Origin: Spirosoma spitsbergense DSM 19989
GTDB lineage: Bacteria; Bacteroidota; Bacteroidia; Cytophagales; Spirosomataceae
NCBI RefSeq assembly: GCF_000374085.1
Contig: NZ_KB893564.1
Span: forward strand, 1-59,886
Reading direction: 5' to 3'
DNA: 59,886 nucleotides
Under the pieces are notes generated by a model. The model saw nothing but the letters and a program-made list of their open reading frames with translations, ran no database searches and had not been told where the DNA came from. Each line of letters starts with the position of its first letter. Position 1 is the stretch's first letter. The translations under genes were made by a program, and so were the position numbers. Shown in pieces: positions 8,564 to 18,207 of the stretch.

Positions 8564-11128
8564 ATGGAGAAGTCACCAAACAGTGAACGCAGGCCCGGTA
8601 ATCCGGCTGAGCAACATGCCCAGAATGAACCTAAAAGTGGTGAACACCCTAACCAGGGCACCGCCATGACAACCGATCATTACGAACCCGTTGGCAAAGA
8701 CAATAAAGAAAATATGGACCAGCCTCTTGACCCTGCTCCCGATAACGTGGGAGCCAAGCGTAGAAACGCAGTATTAGCGCAACCGCCCGAAGAATTTACG
8801 GGCCTCAAACTGGAGGAACCCGTAACGGTGGCGGCTGGCGTTAGGGCAGTACTGCAATCCATGGAGTTTTCATGGGGCGAAGCAGGCGTGGGACGGGGAA
8901 CGCAGGCCCTGCTGAAACTCAACCAGAAAGATGGGTACGACTGTTCGTCCTGCGCATGGCCCGACCCGGATGGCGAGCGATCAATAGCGGAGTTCTGCGA
9001 AAGTGGTGCCAAGGCCACCGCTTCCGATGCGGATACCCGACGGGCCGATCCCGACTTCTTTGCCAAGCATAGCGTGGTGGCCCTGTCGCACATGACCGAC
9101 CGGGATCTAAACAATGCCGGTCGTTTGACGCACCCAATGGTGCTCCGCCCCGGTGCAACCCACTACACCCAAATCTCCTGGCCCGAAGCTTTTCACCTGA
9201 TTGCTACTGAGCTGAACGCGCTCCAGTCGCCCGACGAAGCCATCTTTTATACGTCGGGGAAAGTACCTAACGAACCAGCTTATCTGTACCAGCTTTTTGC
9301 GCGTCAGTTTGGGACGAATAACCTGCCAGATTGTTCAAATATGTGCCACGAAAGCAGTGGTTCGGCACTGAGTCCTACACTGGGTCTGGGCAAGGGGTCA
9401 GTTACGCTGAACGACCTGCACGAAGCGGAAGTGATCCTGATTATGGGACAGAATCCAGCCACCAATGCCCCGCGCATGCTCACGGCCCTACAGATAGCCA
9501 AGCGTAAGGGAGCAAAAATCATTGCCATCAACCCCCTGCCCGAAACCAGTTTCCGGAAATTCAAGAATCCGCAGGATTTCATGAATCCTATTAAAGCCGT
9601 AAGCACGTTGGCAGGACCAGGAACCTCCATAGCAGACGTCCACCTGCAAGTTCGGGTAAACGGCGATATGGCTGTGCTGCGTGGTATTATGAAGCACCTG
9701 TTGCAGGCCGAAGAACGGAACCCCGGACAAATACTTGACAAGGAATTCATTCAGGAATTTACGGTCGATTATGATGACTTTCTGGATTCACTCAACAAAA
9801 CCAGTTGGGAGGATATTGAACACATTAGCGGGTTAACGCGGGAGCAACTACTCGAAGCAGCGAACATCATTGCACCGAAGCAAAAGATTATTACCTGCTG
9901 GGCAATGGGTATTACCCAGCAGAAAAATGGTGTGGCCACCATTAAAGAGATTGTGAATATGCACCTGATGAAGGGAGCCATTGGCAAACCCGGGGCCGGT
10001 ACCTGCCCCGTGCGTGGCCATTCCAACGTGCAGGGCGACCGTACTATGGGCGTTTGGGAGAAACCGCAAAAGGAGTTTCTGGATGCGCTTGTAAAAGAAT
10101 ACAGCTTTGAACCACCCCGCGAACACGGCTTTGATACAGTAAACTCCATCAAAGCCATGCATGACGGAAAAACGAAGGTATTCATGAGTCTTGGTGGCAA
10201 CTTACTATCTGCCGGACCCGACACTGAATTTGTGGCCGAAGGTATACGGAAACAGACCCTGACCATTTACGTCAGCACCAAAATCAATCGGGGTCACCTT
10301 GTTACGGGTAAAACGGCCCTCATTCTACCCTGCCTGACCCACCTCGATACGGATAGGCAGCGTTCGGGGCAGCAGTTTACTTCCTGCGAGAACTCGATGG
10401 GTGTGGTGAGCATCAACAAAGGCATGATAGAGCCCCTGGAAGGGGAAATGCTGAGCGAAGTAGCCATTATTTGTGGCATTGCCATTTCTACACTGGGCGA
10501 GCGGACAACAACCAACTGGGTCAGTTACGTGGAAAATTACGACAACATCCGGGATGATGTGTCGCGGGTGATTCCCGGTTTTGATAAGTTCAACGAAAAA
10601 ATCCGTAAGCCGGGAGGTTTCTATCTACCTAACGGTCCCCGTGAGCGCAAGTTTACCACCGAGAGTGGAAAAGCCCATTTTACCGTGACGGAGATGAAGA
10701 AACATGACCTGGCGCCCGACCAACTGGTGCTGATGTCCATACGAAGTCACGACCAGTTCAACACGACTATCTACGATTACAACGACCGGTACAGAGGTGT
10801 GTTTGGCGAGCGACGCGTGATCTTCATGAATCGGCAGGATATGCAGGAGCGGGGTATTCAGAAGCGGCAATTAGTCAATATTACCAGCCATTTTGCGGGA
10901 CAGAAGCGACATCTGGAGAAGTTCATTGCCATTCCCTACAATATTCCTAAGGGTGACACAGCCGCTTACTTCCCCGAGATGAATCCGTTGGTCCCTATTC
11001 ATAGCGTTGCGGATGTCAGCAATACGCCAACATCGAAATTTGTGGTTATCACCGTTGAACCCGTTGCAGAACTAATGCCGGAGGGGAGCACCAAAGCAGT
11101 GCCTATAGCCGAAGCAGCCGAAGCCTGA
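8564..11128 (+). CDS. FdhF/YdeP-family molybdopterin oxidoreductase
   Basis: An 854-residue homologue of E. coli YdeP, the formate-dehydrogenase-alpha-like oxidoreductase family. An iron-sulfur-type cysteine set is visible as DCSSC (Cys127, Cys130) and FCESGAKA (Cys145). The molybdopterin-binding regions follow: SNMCHESSG near 257-265, LIMGQNPATNAP near 302, CPVRGHSNVQGDR near 480, and a C-terminal dinucleotide-binding domain. No twin-arginine signal is present, so it should be cytoplasmic. The first 70-90 residues are polar and probably disordered; a second ATG at 8666 could be the real start. YdeP relatives are linked to acid resistance in enterobacteria, but the electron donor is unknown. 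The gene is monocistronic. Confidence 0.88.
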   Translation: MEKSPNSERRPGNPAEQHAQNEPKSGEHPNQGTAMTTDHYEPVGKDNKENMDQPLDPAPDNVGAKRRNAVLAQPPEEFTGLKLEEPVTVAAGVRAVLQSMEFSWGEAGVGRGTQALLKLNQKDGYDCSSCAWPDPDGERSIAEFCESGAKATASDADTRRADPDFFAKHSVVALSHMTDRDLNNAGRLTHPMVLRPGATHYTQISWPEAFHLIATELNALQSPDEAIFYTSGKVPNEPAYLYQLFARQFGTNNLPDCSNMCHESSGSALSPTLGLGKGSVTLNDLHEAEVILIMGQNPATNAPRMLTALQIAKRKGAKIIAINPLPETSFRKFKNPQDFMNPIKAVSTLAGPGTSIADVHLQVRVNGDMAVLRGIMKHLLQAEERNPGQILDKEFIQEFTVDYDDFLDSLNKTSWEDIEHISGLTREQLLEAANIIAPKQKIITCWAMGITQQKNGVATIKEIVNMHLMKGAIGKPGAGTCPVRGHSNVQGDRTMGVWEKPQKEFLDALVKEYSFEPPREHGFDTVNSIKAMHDGKTKVFMSLGGNLLSAGPDTEFVAEGIRKQTLTIYVSTKINRGHLVTGKTALILPCLTHLDTDRQRSGQQFTSCENSMGVVSINKGMIEPLEGEMLSEVAIICGIAISTLGERTTTNWVSYVENYDNIRDDVSRVIPGFDKFNEKIRKPGGFYLPNGPRERKFTTESGKAHFTVTEMKKHDLAPDQLVLMSIRSHDQFNTTIYDYNDRYRGVFGERRVIFMNRQDMQERGIQKRQLVNITSHFAGQKRHLEKFIAIPYNIPKGDTAAYFPEMNPLVPIHSVADVSNTPTSKFVVITVEPVAELMPEGSTKAVPIAEAAEA

Positions 11129-11173
11129 CAGACTCAAACCGAATAAGCCTCGATAGTTTGTCTGAGTGCACAG

Positions 11174-11210
11174 AAAACAACCCCATCAGTAGCTGACGGG
11201 GTTGTTTTTA
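11174..11210. terminator. Bidirectional terminator
   Basis: The stem AAAACAACCCC / GGGGTTGTTTT surrounds a 13-base loop. It lies between the convergent stops of the YdeP-family gene (+) and the coiled-coil gene (-), with A and T tracts on opposite sides. Confidence 0.8.
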
Positions 11211-11240
11211 TTCCGTTGGGAATGGGGAATGAATGGTTGA

Positions 11241-12170
11241 TTAGAAGAACCAGAAACTGTCACGAAGCCGGAACTCCGCAGTACCCAGGTACGCATTCTT
11301 CGTATAAACCGACGCCCGGTAAATACCCGGTTTGATGTTACTATCCGGGCTAACGTTGAAGGAAATACGCTGTGGATTCTTGTCAAAGTTCACCGATTGT
11401 GTAGCGTTTACCGGCACCACTTCGTTTTTGCCCGACAGCGTAACCGTGCTGGTATTTTGTGAAGGCATTATACCATTGTTCTGTTCGTCGGTCAGGCTCA
11501 GGTATACTTCCTGCGTGCCCGTCAAACCCATTTCGGCCGGAACGCTGAGGGATACCATTAACGTGTTGACCTTTTTGGCTTTGGCCGTTTCTTTCTGATT
11601 ACTTTTTACCGTCTCGACCCGAAATGCATCGCCCGTCAGTGCCGTACGGGGCACTTTCGTTTGCAGGTCTGCCTTGAGGTCTGCTACCTGCTGTTTCAGC
11701 GGGGACAATTCATCGTTCTGACTGGTTAGTTTGGTATTAGCATCGGTCAACCAGGTGATTTTGTTCTGAACGGCCTCCATCTGACTCTCCAGACTATCCC
11801 GTTTGGTCGTCATCGTGGCGATGTTCCGATTAAGTCCCTGAATTGTACGGGTCCGTCCCAGATTACTCTGGCGGAGTTGTGTCATCGCTCTATCCCGATT
11901 TGTCAACTGAGTATTTAGGTCTTCTACCCGTTTATCCAGGCTGGTCTTCTCATCGGAAGCGGTTTCGAGTTGGCTGTTAAGGCCACGGATATCGCCTTCT
12001 AGTTGCAGCTTTACCGATAGTAGCGAATCAGCTTGCTGTTCGATCAGGTCATTCTGGCGGGTCAGTTTCCCACTTTTGTTCCAGAAATAGATTCCTCCGA
12101 TCAGCAGCAAGGCCGCTAAGGCTGATAGGCCGTAGGTTACTGCTTTGTTATTTTGTCCAACGTTTTCCAT
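11241..12170 (-). CDS. Membrane-anchored coiled-coil protein
   Basis: A 309-residue protein with three parts. Residues 13-30 form one membrane helix. Residues 31 to about 165 are a long heptad-rich coiled coil full of Q, L, E and S. A C-terminal domain of alternating strands (about 180-309) includes VNTLMVSLSVP and GIYRASVYTKN. The topology suggests an inner-membrane protein projecting a rod and a beta-rich head into the periplasm. I do not recognise a named family; comparable chromosome- or envelope-scaffold proteins occur in Bacteroidota. An exact TAnnTTTG element lies 36 bases upstream of the start. Confidence 0.7.
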   Translation of the reverse strand: MENVGQNNKAVTYGLSALAALLLIGGIYFWNKSGKLTRQNDLIEQQADSLLSVKLQLEGDIRGLNSQLETASDEKTSLDKRVEDLNTQLTNRDRAMTQLRQSNLGRTRTIQGLNRNIATMTTKRDSLESQMEAVQNKITWLTDANTKLTSQNDELSPLKQQVADLKADLQTKVPRTALTGDAFRVETVKSNQKETAKAKKVNTLMVSLSVPAEMGLTGTQEVYLSLTDEQNNGIMPSQNTSTVTLSGKNEVVPVNATQSVNFDKNPQRISFNVSPDSNIKPGIYRASVYTKNAYLGTAEFRLRDSFWFF

Positions 12171-12205
12171 AAGTTCATAGTGTGTTGGTTAGTAAGTTTA
12201 TGAAG

Positions 12206-12213
12206 CAAACCTA
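12206..12213 (-). promoter_or_regulatory. Bacteroidota-type -7 promoter element
   Basis: On the minus strand this reads TAGGTTTG, an exact TAnnTTTG match. It is 36 bases upstream of the coiled-coil gene start. The -33 box is weak. Confidence 0.45.
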
Positions 12214-12326
12214 CTAATCAACCCTAACAGCGGACTTAGAGAAAACTTAAAATTTGCTTAGAATGTAACTAATTTTCAATCAGATAGCGAAATAGAACGT
12301 TACTTCTCTAACTACTCTATTCATGA

Positions 12327-13733
12327 ATGGCCAATAACCCCTCCCGTTACGCACAACTACTCGCCTGGCTCGATCAACATGTAATTCGTCGTCTGTACAC
12401 CGAGCGCGTTCGTCGTGTTATCCTTCAGAGTTTACCTTTCTGGGTGGCTTCTATACTAACTGGCCTGGTTGCTGTGGGGTATGAACGGGTATTCAGTTGG
12501 GCCGAACAACTTAGTTTCACCTGGTTGCGTACCCAGCCACTCCTGGCCTTTGTAATAACCCCGGTAGCCTTTTTAGTGGCCTGGTATCTGGTTGTCAGGC
12601 TGGCTCCGGCCGCTAGGGGCAGCGGTATTCCGCAGGTAATGGCGGGCATTGAACTATCAACCCCGGTAACGCACGGTCGTACGGCCTACCTGCTCAGTGT
12701 GCGCGTGGCGGTTGTAAAACTATTGAGTAGCGTGGTACTGCTGGCGGGTGGCGGTGTTATTGGCCGCGAAGGCCCAACTATCCAGATTTCGGCGGCTATC
12801 TTCCGGGCTATCAATCGGCTGCAACCGGCTGGCTGGCCCCAGTTATCCCGGCAGATTGCGCTGGTTACGGGGGGAGCGGCTGGTTTGGCTGCGGCCTTCA
12901 ACACCCCATTGGGTGGAATTGTGTTTGTGGTTGAGGAGCTTACCCAAACCCATATTACCCGCTTCCGAACGGCGGTTTTTACTGCCGTTATCATTGCCGG
13001 TATGACTGCCCAGGCCATTCTGGGACCTTATCTATACCTGGGTTTCCCTAAAGTCACGGTATCAACGGGCTGGTTTCTGGGCATTGTTGTTTTTACAGCT
13101 ATGTTTTGCGGTTTTGCCGGGGCGCTGTTTGCAAAGGCTTTATTGTGGATAAACAACTATCGTCGTCGGTTTCGTACCCTGACACAGAAAGTAGCCTGGG
13201 TTGCTGGTTGCGGACTGGTATTGGCGGCACTTGCCTATTTTGTGGGTGCCGATGCCATTGGAACGGGCAAACCCATTATAAACCGGTTGCTTTTCCAGAA
13301 TGAGCACAATACATTCTGGTATCTCTTTCCGGTACGGTTTGCAGGAATGGCCCTGAGTTACAGCAGTGGGGCGGCCGGGGGTATCTTTGCTACCTCGCTG
13401 AGCGCTGGTGCCATTATTGGTGATGGCCTGGCCCGGCTGGCCCACGTAACGCCAAGCGACACGAATCTGGTTATCCTCGTTAGCATGGTTAGTTTCCTGA
13501 CCGGTGTTGTCCGCTCTCCGTTTACAGCCGCTATTCTGGTGCTGGAAATGACGGATCGACATTCGGCTATTTTTCAGTTATTGCTGGGCGGCCTGATGGC
13601 TCAGGGTGCAGCCTCCCTGGTTGATCCAATATCATTTTATGAACACCTGAAAGAAAGCTTCGTCCGCGAAGCCATGGCGCAACCTGTCACGAAAAAAAAA
13701 CCTACCGAAGAAATAGAAATTGATTCCGATTAA
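12327..13733 (+). CDS. ClC-family chloride channel / H+:Cl- antiporter
   Basis: A 468-residue polytopic membrane protein. The three chloride-selectivity signatures are present: GSGIP (98-102), GREGP (146-150) and the GGIFA loop in the C-terminal half. Glu148 is the gating glutamate and Glu203/204 in VVEEL matches the internal proton glutamate, so it is likely an H+/Cl- exchanger and not a pure channel. No C-terminal CBS domains follow. It is the first of three neighbouring ion-related membrane genes. It converges on the Na+/H+ antiporter with 35 bases between stops. Confidence 0.92.
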   Translation: MANNPSRYAQLLAWLDQHVIRRLYTERVRRVILQSLPFWVASILTGLVAVGYERVFSWAEQLSFTWLRTQPLLAFVITPVAFLVAWYLVVRLAPAARGSGIPQVMAGIELSTPVTHGRTAYLLSVRVAVVKLLSSVVLLAGGGVIGREGPTIQISAAIFRAINRLQPAGWPQLSRQIALVTGGAAGLAAAFNTPLGGIVFVVEELTQTHITRFRTAVFTAVIIAGMTAQAILGPYLYLGFPKVTVSTGWFLGIVVFTAMFCGFAGALFAKALLWINNYRRRFRTLTQKVAWVAGCGLVLAALAYFVGADAIGTGKPIINRLLFQNEHNTFWYLFPVRFAGMALSYSSGAAGGIFATSLSAGAIIGDGLARLAHVTPSDTNLVILVSMVSFLTGVVRSPFTAAILVLEMTDRHSAIFQLLLGGLMAQGAASLVDPISFYEHLKESFVREAMAQPVTKKKPTEEIEIDSD

Positions 13734-13768
13734 GCCATTCTGCACCGGGAACCACCGTATTTCTCCCT

Positions 13769-15016
13769 TTATGCGCCGGTTGGGTAAAGTCGGCGAATGA
13801 GTCGTTCCATCGTCAGGCCCTGGCCAATAACGGAGAATAAAACCACGCCGTACGTAATCGTTACAATCAGGTCTTTGTGGGGCAGTGCTTCCGGGATGGA
13901 CAACGCCATAGCGATGGAAAGGCCACCCCGTAATCCGCCCCAGGTAAGCATGATGGGTGCTTTATCGTCCAGGTCGAGCCAGCGCCGGGCGAGACGAAAC
14001 GGTATCCAGATAGCCAAAAAGCGGGACATGAGGACCAGCACGACCGTCACCACCGAGATCATCCAGTAGTTGTACTGAATATCGATCAGCAGCAGTTCCA
14101 GCCCAATCAACACGAACAGCAGGGCATTCAGGATACTGTCGAGCAATTCCCAAAACTTATCGACGTATTCTTCGGTGGTGTGACTCATGGCACTCTGCCG
14201 GGCGTAGCCACCCACAAACAAGCCCGTTACGACCATGGCCAGTGGCCCGGAAATATGGAGTTTCTGCGCCAGCAGATAGCCGCCCATTACGCCCGCTACG
14301 GTTATGATTACTTCCGTCTGGTAGTGGTTGATGGAGCGCAGCAGATAAAACAGGCCATAGCCCAGTGCCAGCCCGAACAGTACTCCCCCACCAGCCTCCT
14401 CCAGAAAGAGCAGGGCTATTTCGCTGGGGGTAACGCTGTCGATCCCGTTCACTACAATCCGGTAGATAGAGGCAAACACCACTACGCCTACGCCGTCGTT
14501 GAACAGCGATTCGCCTACAATATTGAGCTTGACGTTCTCGGGCAGCTTAAACTTGGCCAGAATACCCAGAACGGCAATGGGGTCAGTAGGAGAAATCAAC
14601 GCGCCAAACAGCAGGCAAAGTGGCAGAGGCAGTTCGAAACCAAACCAGCCAGCCATAAAATACAGGCCCGTACCAACCATAGCCGTACTGAGCAATACCC
14701 CGACGAAGGCAAAAAGCATAACCGACCGGCGTTCGACCCGCAACCGGGCCGAGTCGGTATGAAAAGCCCCGGCAAACAACAGAAAGCTAAGCATAACGTC
14801 GAACAATACGCGCCCGAAATCAATCTGTCCCAGAGCATCTTTAATCACCATAAGCCTGGCCGGATACATAGCGTTCAGCCCAAGCATCAGTACCGAGAAG
14901 ATGAGCGACAACACCATGATGCCGATGGCATCGGGTAACTTAAGCAAGCGCGTGTTAACGTATGAAAAAACAGCCGCAACAACAATAAGTAAGGTAATGA
15001 GGGTAAATAAGTCCAT
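13769..15016 (-). CDS. CPA1-family cation:proton antiporter (NhaP-like)
   Basis: A 415-residue antiporter with about 12 hydrophobic segments. The start at 15016 (MDLFTLITLL) begins directly with the first membrane helix; an extension to 15082 adds 22 polar residues and is less likely. Family motifs are visible: FAGAFHTD, the ion-site region SPTDPIAVLG, and GESLFNDGVGVV, which carry the conserved Asp residues. It exchanges cytoplasmic Na+ or K+ for protons across the inner membrane. It has no C-terminal TrkA or CBS regulatory domain. The DUF389 gene starts 89 bases away on the opposite strand, so the two share a promoter region. Confidence 0.9.
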   Translation of the reverse strand: MDLFTLITLLIVVAAVFSYVNTRLLKLPDAIGIMVLSLIFSVLMLGLNAMYPARLMVIKDALGQIDFGRVLFDVMLSFLLFAGAFHTDSARLRVERRSVMLFAFVGVLLSTAMVGTGLYFMAGWFGFELPLPLCLLFGALISPTDPIAVLGILAKFKLPENVKLNIVGESLFNDGVGVVVFASIYRIVVNGIDSVTPSEIALLFLEEAGGGVLFGLALGYGLFYLLRSINHYQTEVIITVAGVMGGYLLAQKLHISGPLAMVVTGLFVGGYARQSAMSHTTEEYVDKFWELLDSILNALLFVLIGLELLLIDIQYNYWMISVVTVVLVLMSRFLAIWIPFRLARRWLDLDDKAPIMLTWGGLRGGLSIAMALSIPEALPHKDLIVTITYGVVLFSVIGQGLTMERLIRRLYPTGA

Positions 15017-15105
15017 TGAAAAAAGAAGAAGTATACAAGATTGCACTAAATTTCGTTTGAAAAAAACCGCGACAGTCGACACCGCTATTAGGCCCCTAAC
15101 CTATT

Positions 15106-16512
15106 ATGATCGTTAAAGACCCCAACCTGCCCCGTACTAAACCCCCTAAACGTTCGGCTGTGCTTGTCCGCATTGGTGGATTCCTTCAGGATCGCTTTAG
15201 TCTTGAAGAAGATCGGGAGGATGAAGCAGGTGTAATTCAGTCCATCAGTCGCGGTATCGAATTCAGAGGTATCAGCCTCTGGACCCTCATTTTTGCCATA
15301 TTCATCGCTTCCATTGGTTTAAATGTTAACTCAACAGCCGTTATCATCGGTGCCATGCTCATTTCTCCCTTAATGGGTCCCATTATGGGTATCGGCCTGG
15401 GCGTGGGTATCAATGACCTGACCATGATTGGGCGCGCCCTGAAAAATCTGGGTCTTGCCGTTTTTATCAGTTTACTTACCTCAACAGCCTACTTTTTAAT
15501 TAGTCCCCTGCACATTGCCCAATCGGAGTTATTATCCCGCACGTCGCCTTCTGTATGGGATGCCTTCATTGCTTTTTTTGGCGGATTGGCGGGCATAGTA
15601 GCCGGTTCCAGTCGGGATAAAGTTACTAACGTTATTCCGGGTGTAGCCATCGCTACGGCCCTCATGCCGCCCCTTTGCACGGCAGGCTACGGCTTGTCTA
15701 CCGGTAATCTGTATTACTTTGCCGGAGCATTTTACCTGTTTCTCATCAATAGTGTCTGTATCAGTTTAGCCACGCTGCTCATGGTACGCTTTCTGGGTTA
15801 CCACCAGAAAGAATACCCTACACCCGAAATTGAACGACGGGTACGCAGCACCATCTGGATGGCGGTACTGGTGGTAGTGGTTCCCAGTAGTTACCTGGGT
15901 TCTCAACTGGTTCGCAAAACTATCTTCGAACAGAAAGCAAAGCAATTTGTTACGAACGAGTGTAATTTCCAATACCGGCAACTCATCAACTACACCGCCT
16001 ATTTCAACCGGGGCGATGGTAGCGTCCTGGAACTCTCGCTGGTGGGTGAACCGCTCCCCAAAGACTCCATTAATTTGCTGCGCTCAAAAATGCCTCCCTA
16101 TGGTCTGGAGAATACCCAACTTGTTGTAAGGCAGGGAAATTTCAAAGATGCTCCTATTGATGTGGATGCTATAAAAACCACTGTTACCGATCAGGTTATC
16201 AAATACAGTCAGGCGTCCATTGCGCGCAAAGATCATGAGATTGATTCGCTAAGACGGTACATCGACCTTACCCAAACCTCGCGCCTGTCGGTTGCCGATT
16301 TGCGAAACGAGCTAAAAACCCTCATGCCCGATGTGCAGACGTTCACGGCTTCCCGCTCATTAGTGATGAACGGAAACAAGGAAACACCCGACACAGTCAT
16401 GCTGGTTTACGCTAAATTTTCCCGAAAGCATACACGAGCCGAACGTCTGCGGATTGAAAAATGGTTGCAAAGCCGTACAAAAAGTAAGAAAATCAAGCTG
16501 CTTATTGAGTAA
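15106..16512 (+). CDS. DUF389 membrane protein
   Basis: A 468-residue protein. After a short cytoplasmic start it has the DUF389 membrane block with the repeated small-residue pattern AVIIGAMLISPLMGPIMGIG near residue 80. Further helices follow to about residue 270. The C-terminal 200 residues are soluble and helical. DUF389 proteins are widespread but functionally unassigned; they are thought to be membrane transport-like. It is divergent from the antiporter gene and close to the two-component system. Confidence 0.85.
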   Translation: MIVKDPNLPRTKPPKRSAVLVRIGGFLQDRFSLEEDREDEAGVIQSISRGIEFRGISLWTLIFAIFIASIGLNVNSTAVIIGAMLISPLMGPIMGIGLGVGINDLTMIGRALKNLGLAVFISLLTSTAYFLISPLHIAQSELLSRTSPSVWDAFIAFFGGLAGIVAGSSRDKVTNVIPGVAIATALMPPLCTAGYGLSTGNLYYFAGAFYLFLINSVCISLATLLMVRFLGYHQKEYPTPEIERRVRSTIWMAVLVVVVPSSYLGSQLVRKTIFEQKAKQFVTNECNFQYRQLINYTAYFNRGDGSVLELSLVGEPLPKDSINLLRSKMPPYGLENTQLVVRQGNFKDAPIDVDAIKTTVTDQVIKYSQASIARKDHEIDSLRRYIDLTQTSRLSVADLRNELKTLMPDVQTFTASRSLVMNGNKETPDTVMLVYAKFSRKHTRAERLRIEKWLQSRTKSKKIKLLIE

Positions 16513-16528
16513 TCCCGTATCCATTTTA

Positions 16529-16735
16529 CTATCGAAACAAAGTGGGAATATCAGCCAGCCAGGCAATTAGTACGGTTAGTAAGAAGAGAATACTCACCAG
16601 TATCAGCAGCCAGTCGGGTTTGCGGGGGGGCTTATCGTCCGGTTGGCGGTAAGCCTGATTTCGCAGGACATCACGACTTGTGAAACCGGGGTCAAAAGAG
16701 GAAGCGTTGGTATAGGCCGTTTTCTTATAGGTCAT
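16529..16735 (-). CDS. Small single-span membrane protein, 68 aa
   Basis: A short protein, polar for its first 40 residues (MTYKKTAYTNASSF...), then one membrane helix (WLLILVSILFLLTVLIAWLA), and ending DIPTLFR. The start at 16735 is preferred to the in-frame ATG at 16765, since the extra ten residues look non-coding. Orientation suggests the helix anchors a cytoplasmic tail. It lies about 100 bases downstream of the histidine kinase on the same strand and converges with the DUF389 gene. No function is recognised. Confidence 0.55.
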   Translation of the reverse strand: MTYKKTAYTNASSFDPGFTSRDVLRNQAYRQPDDKPPRKPDWLLILVSILFLLTVLIAWLADIPTLFR

Positions 16736-16841
16736 GGTACTAGTGGATTTTATACGGGGGCACACTTAATCAATGCCGAAGGTGGTTCAAACGACTTAAT
16801 ATTCGCTGATAAACTCCTTAGAATATGCTTAGAGTCGCCCG

Positions 16842-18206
16842 TTACCGGGGTAACTCTACCTTAAACACGGTTGTTTGCCCCTTCTGCGAGAAGACACTTA
16901 TCGTCCCTGCGTGCAGCCGAACAATTCGTTCTACAAGCGACAGACCCACACCGTAGCCACGTACCTCGGCGGTTTGACGACCCCGGTAAAACGGTTCGAA
17001 AATATACGGCTGGTCGGCGGCAGGAATGGATTGCCCGTTATTCTGAATACGCACCGTTACCCGCTCATTCCCAAAATCAACGTCAATCAGCGCACGGCCA
17101 TCATCAGAAAACTTACAGGCATTCTCCGTCAGGTTTTTCAGGGCTGTTCCCAGCAGGGTTACATTGCCGTGCAGGATTAGCCTATCGGGGTCGTCGGGCA
17201 GGGTGCCCAGTTCAACGATTACCCGGTAGCGGGGGTTGATGGCGGTTACCTCCTGACGGATATCCCACACTAATTCATCCAGCCGTACTACATCGGTTAA
17301 CAAATCTCCCGCATCTTCCTGATTGACCTGCGACAGTTGCAACAGCTCCCGGGTGAGGGTTGCCAGTTCGGTTACGTCGTCCAGTACAGAGCGTATGGTT
17401 TGTCGGTAAGCTTCGGGCTGGCGCTGATTCAGGAGACTTACTTCCAGTTGTGAACTGATTTGGGTGAGCGGGTTTCTCAGTTCATGCGATACGTTGGCCA
17501 CAAACATGCGCTGCATCCGAAAGGAATCGTCCACTCGGTCCAATAGTCGATTGATGGTAGCTGATAAGCGACTTATTTCATCTTCCTCCTTATTAACCAT
17601 CAACCGCTCATCCCGGTTATTCGGAAAAATATCGCTAACAATCTGGTCAATCCGCTGCATCGGCTGGAGGGCATCGCTAGCAAAAAACCAGCCCGAAAAG
17701 GTCGTTATACCGGCAATCAGGCAGAATAAACCGGTAAGTGCCCAGATAAGCCGTCGCAGAAAGGCGTCGCCGTACGTATTTTCAGCACCGGCAACCACAA
17801 CAAACTGGCCCGAAGCCGTCATGAACCGGATGCCCGAAACGTAATATTGCTGTTGTTGAAAATCCTTTCGCTTATTCTGACGGATACTGGCCAGTACCGT
17901 TTTGGGCACGGGCAATGTAATTCGTTCATTCGTGGTCAGTATGAGCGAGTCCTGATTATTGAATACGCTGATTTTCTGATTGGGTAGCTGGTCTTTCCGG
18001 ATACGACTTAACTGGTGAATAAGTTGAGCGTCCAAACGATGCCGAATGAGCATATCGCCCATTGTATTGGCTTTATTGTCGAGCCGCCGGTAAAAATCGG
18101 ATGAGATGAAGTAGGAACAAAAGGCGTAGATACTAACAAAGGCCAGCAGCATAATGCTGGATACCAGCCCCGTGAAGCGTAACGCCAGTCGGTTGCGAAT
18201 CGTCAT
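16842..18206 (-). CDS. Sensor histidine kinase
   Basis: A 454-residue HK. Two membrane helices (about residues 10-35 and near 150-175) bracket a periplasmic sensor, followed by a HAMP segment. The H-box FVANVSHELRNPLTQ holds the phospho-accepting His near 240. The catalytic domain shows NLTENACKFS (N box) and GYGVGLSLVERI (G box). The start at 18206 follows TAAGGAGGAG, a strong Shine-Dalgarno match that lies inside the end of the response-regulator gene; the two genes are separated by one base. It should phosphorylate that regulator. The stimulus is unknown. Confidence 0.92.
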   Translation of the reverse strand: MTIRNRLALRFTGLVSSIMLLAFVSIYAFCSYFISSDFYRRLDNKANTMGDMLIRHRLDAQLIHQLSRIRKDQLPNQKISVFNNQDSLILTTNERITLPVPKTVLASIRQNKRKDFQQQQYYVSGIRFMTASGQFVVVAGAENTYGDAFLRRLIWALTGLFCLIAGITTFSGWFFASDALQPMQRIDQIVSDIFPNNRDERLMVNKEEDEISRLSATINRLLDRVDDSFRMQRMFVANVSHELRNPLTQISSQLEVSLLNQRQPEAYRQTIRSVLDDVTELATLTRELLQLSQVNQEDAGDLLTDVVRLDELVWDIRQEVTAINPRYRVIVELGTLPDDPDRLILHGNVTLLGTALKNLTENACKFSDDGRALIDVDFGNERVTVRIQNNGQSIPAADQPYIFEPFYRGRQTAEVRGYGVGLSLVERIVRLHAGTISVFSQKGQTTVFKVELPR

Positions 18207-18207
18207 C

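Noticed and set aside
14180..14938. A 252-residue open frame on the plus strand inside the Na+/H+ antiporter gene
   Set aside because: It is antisense to a well-conserved membrane protein with intact motifs. The translation is Gln/His/Lys-rich, low in hydrophobic core, and has no family pattern.
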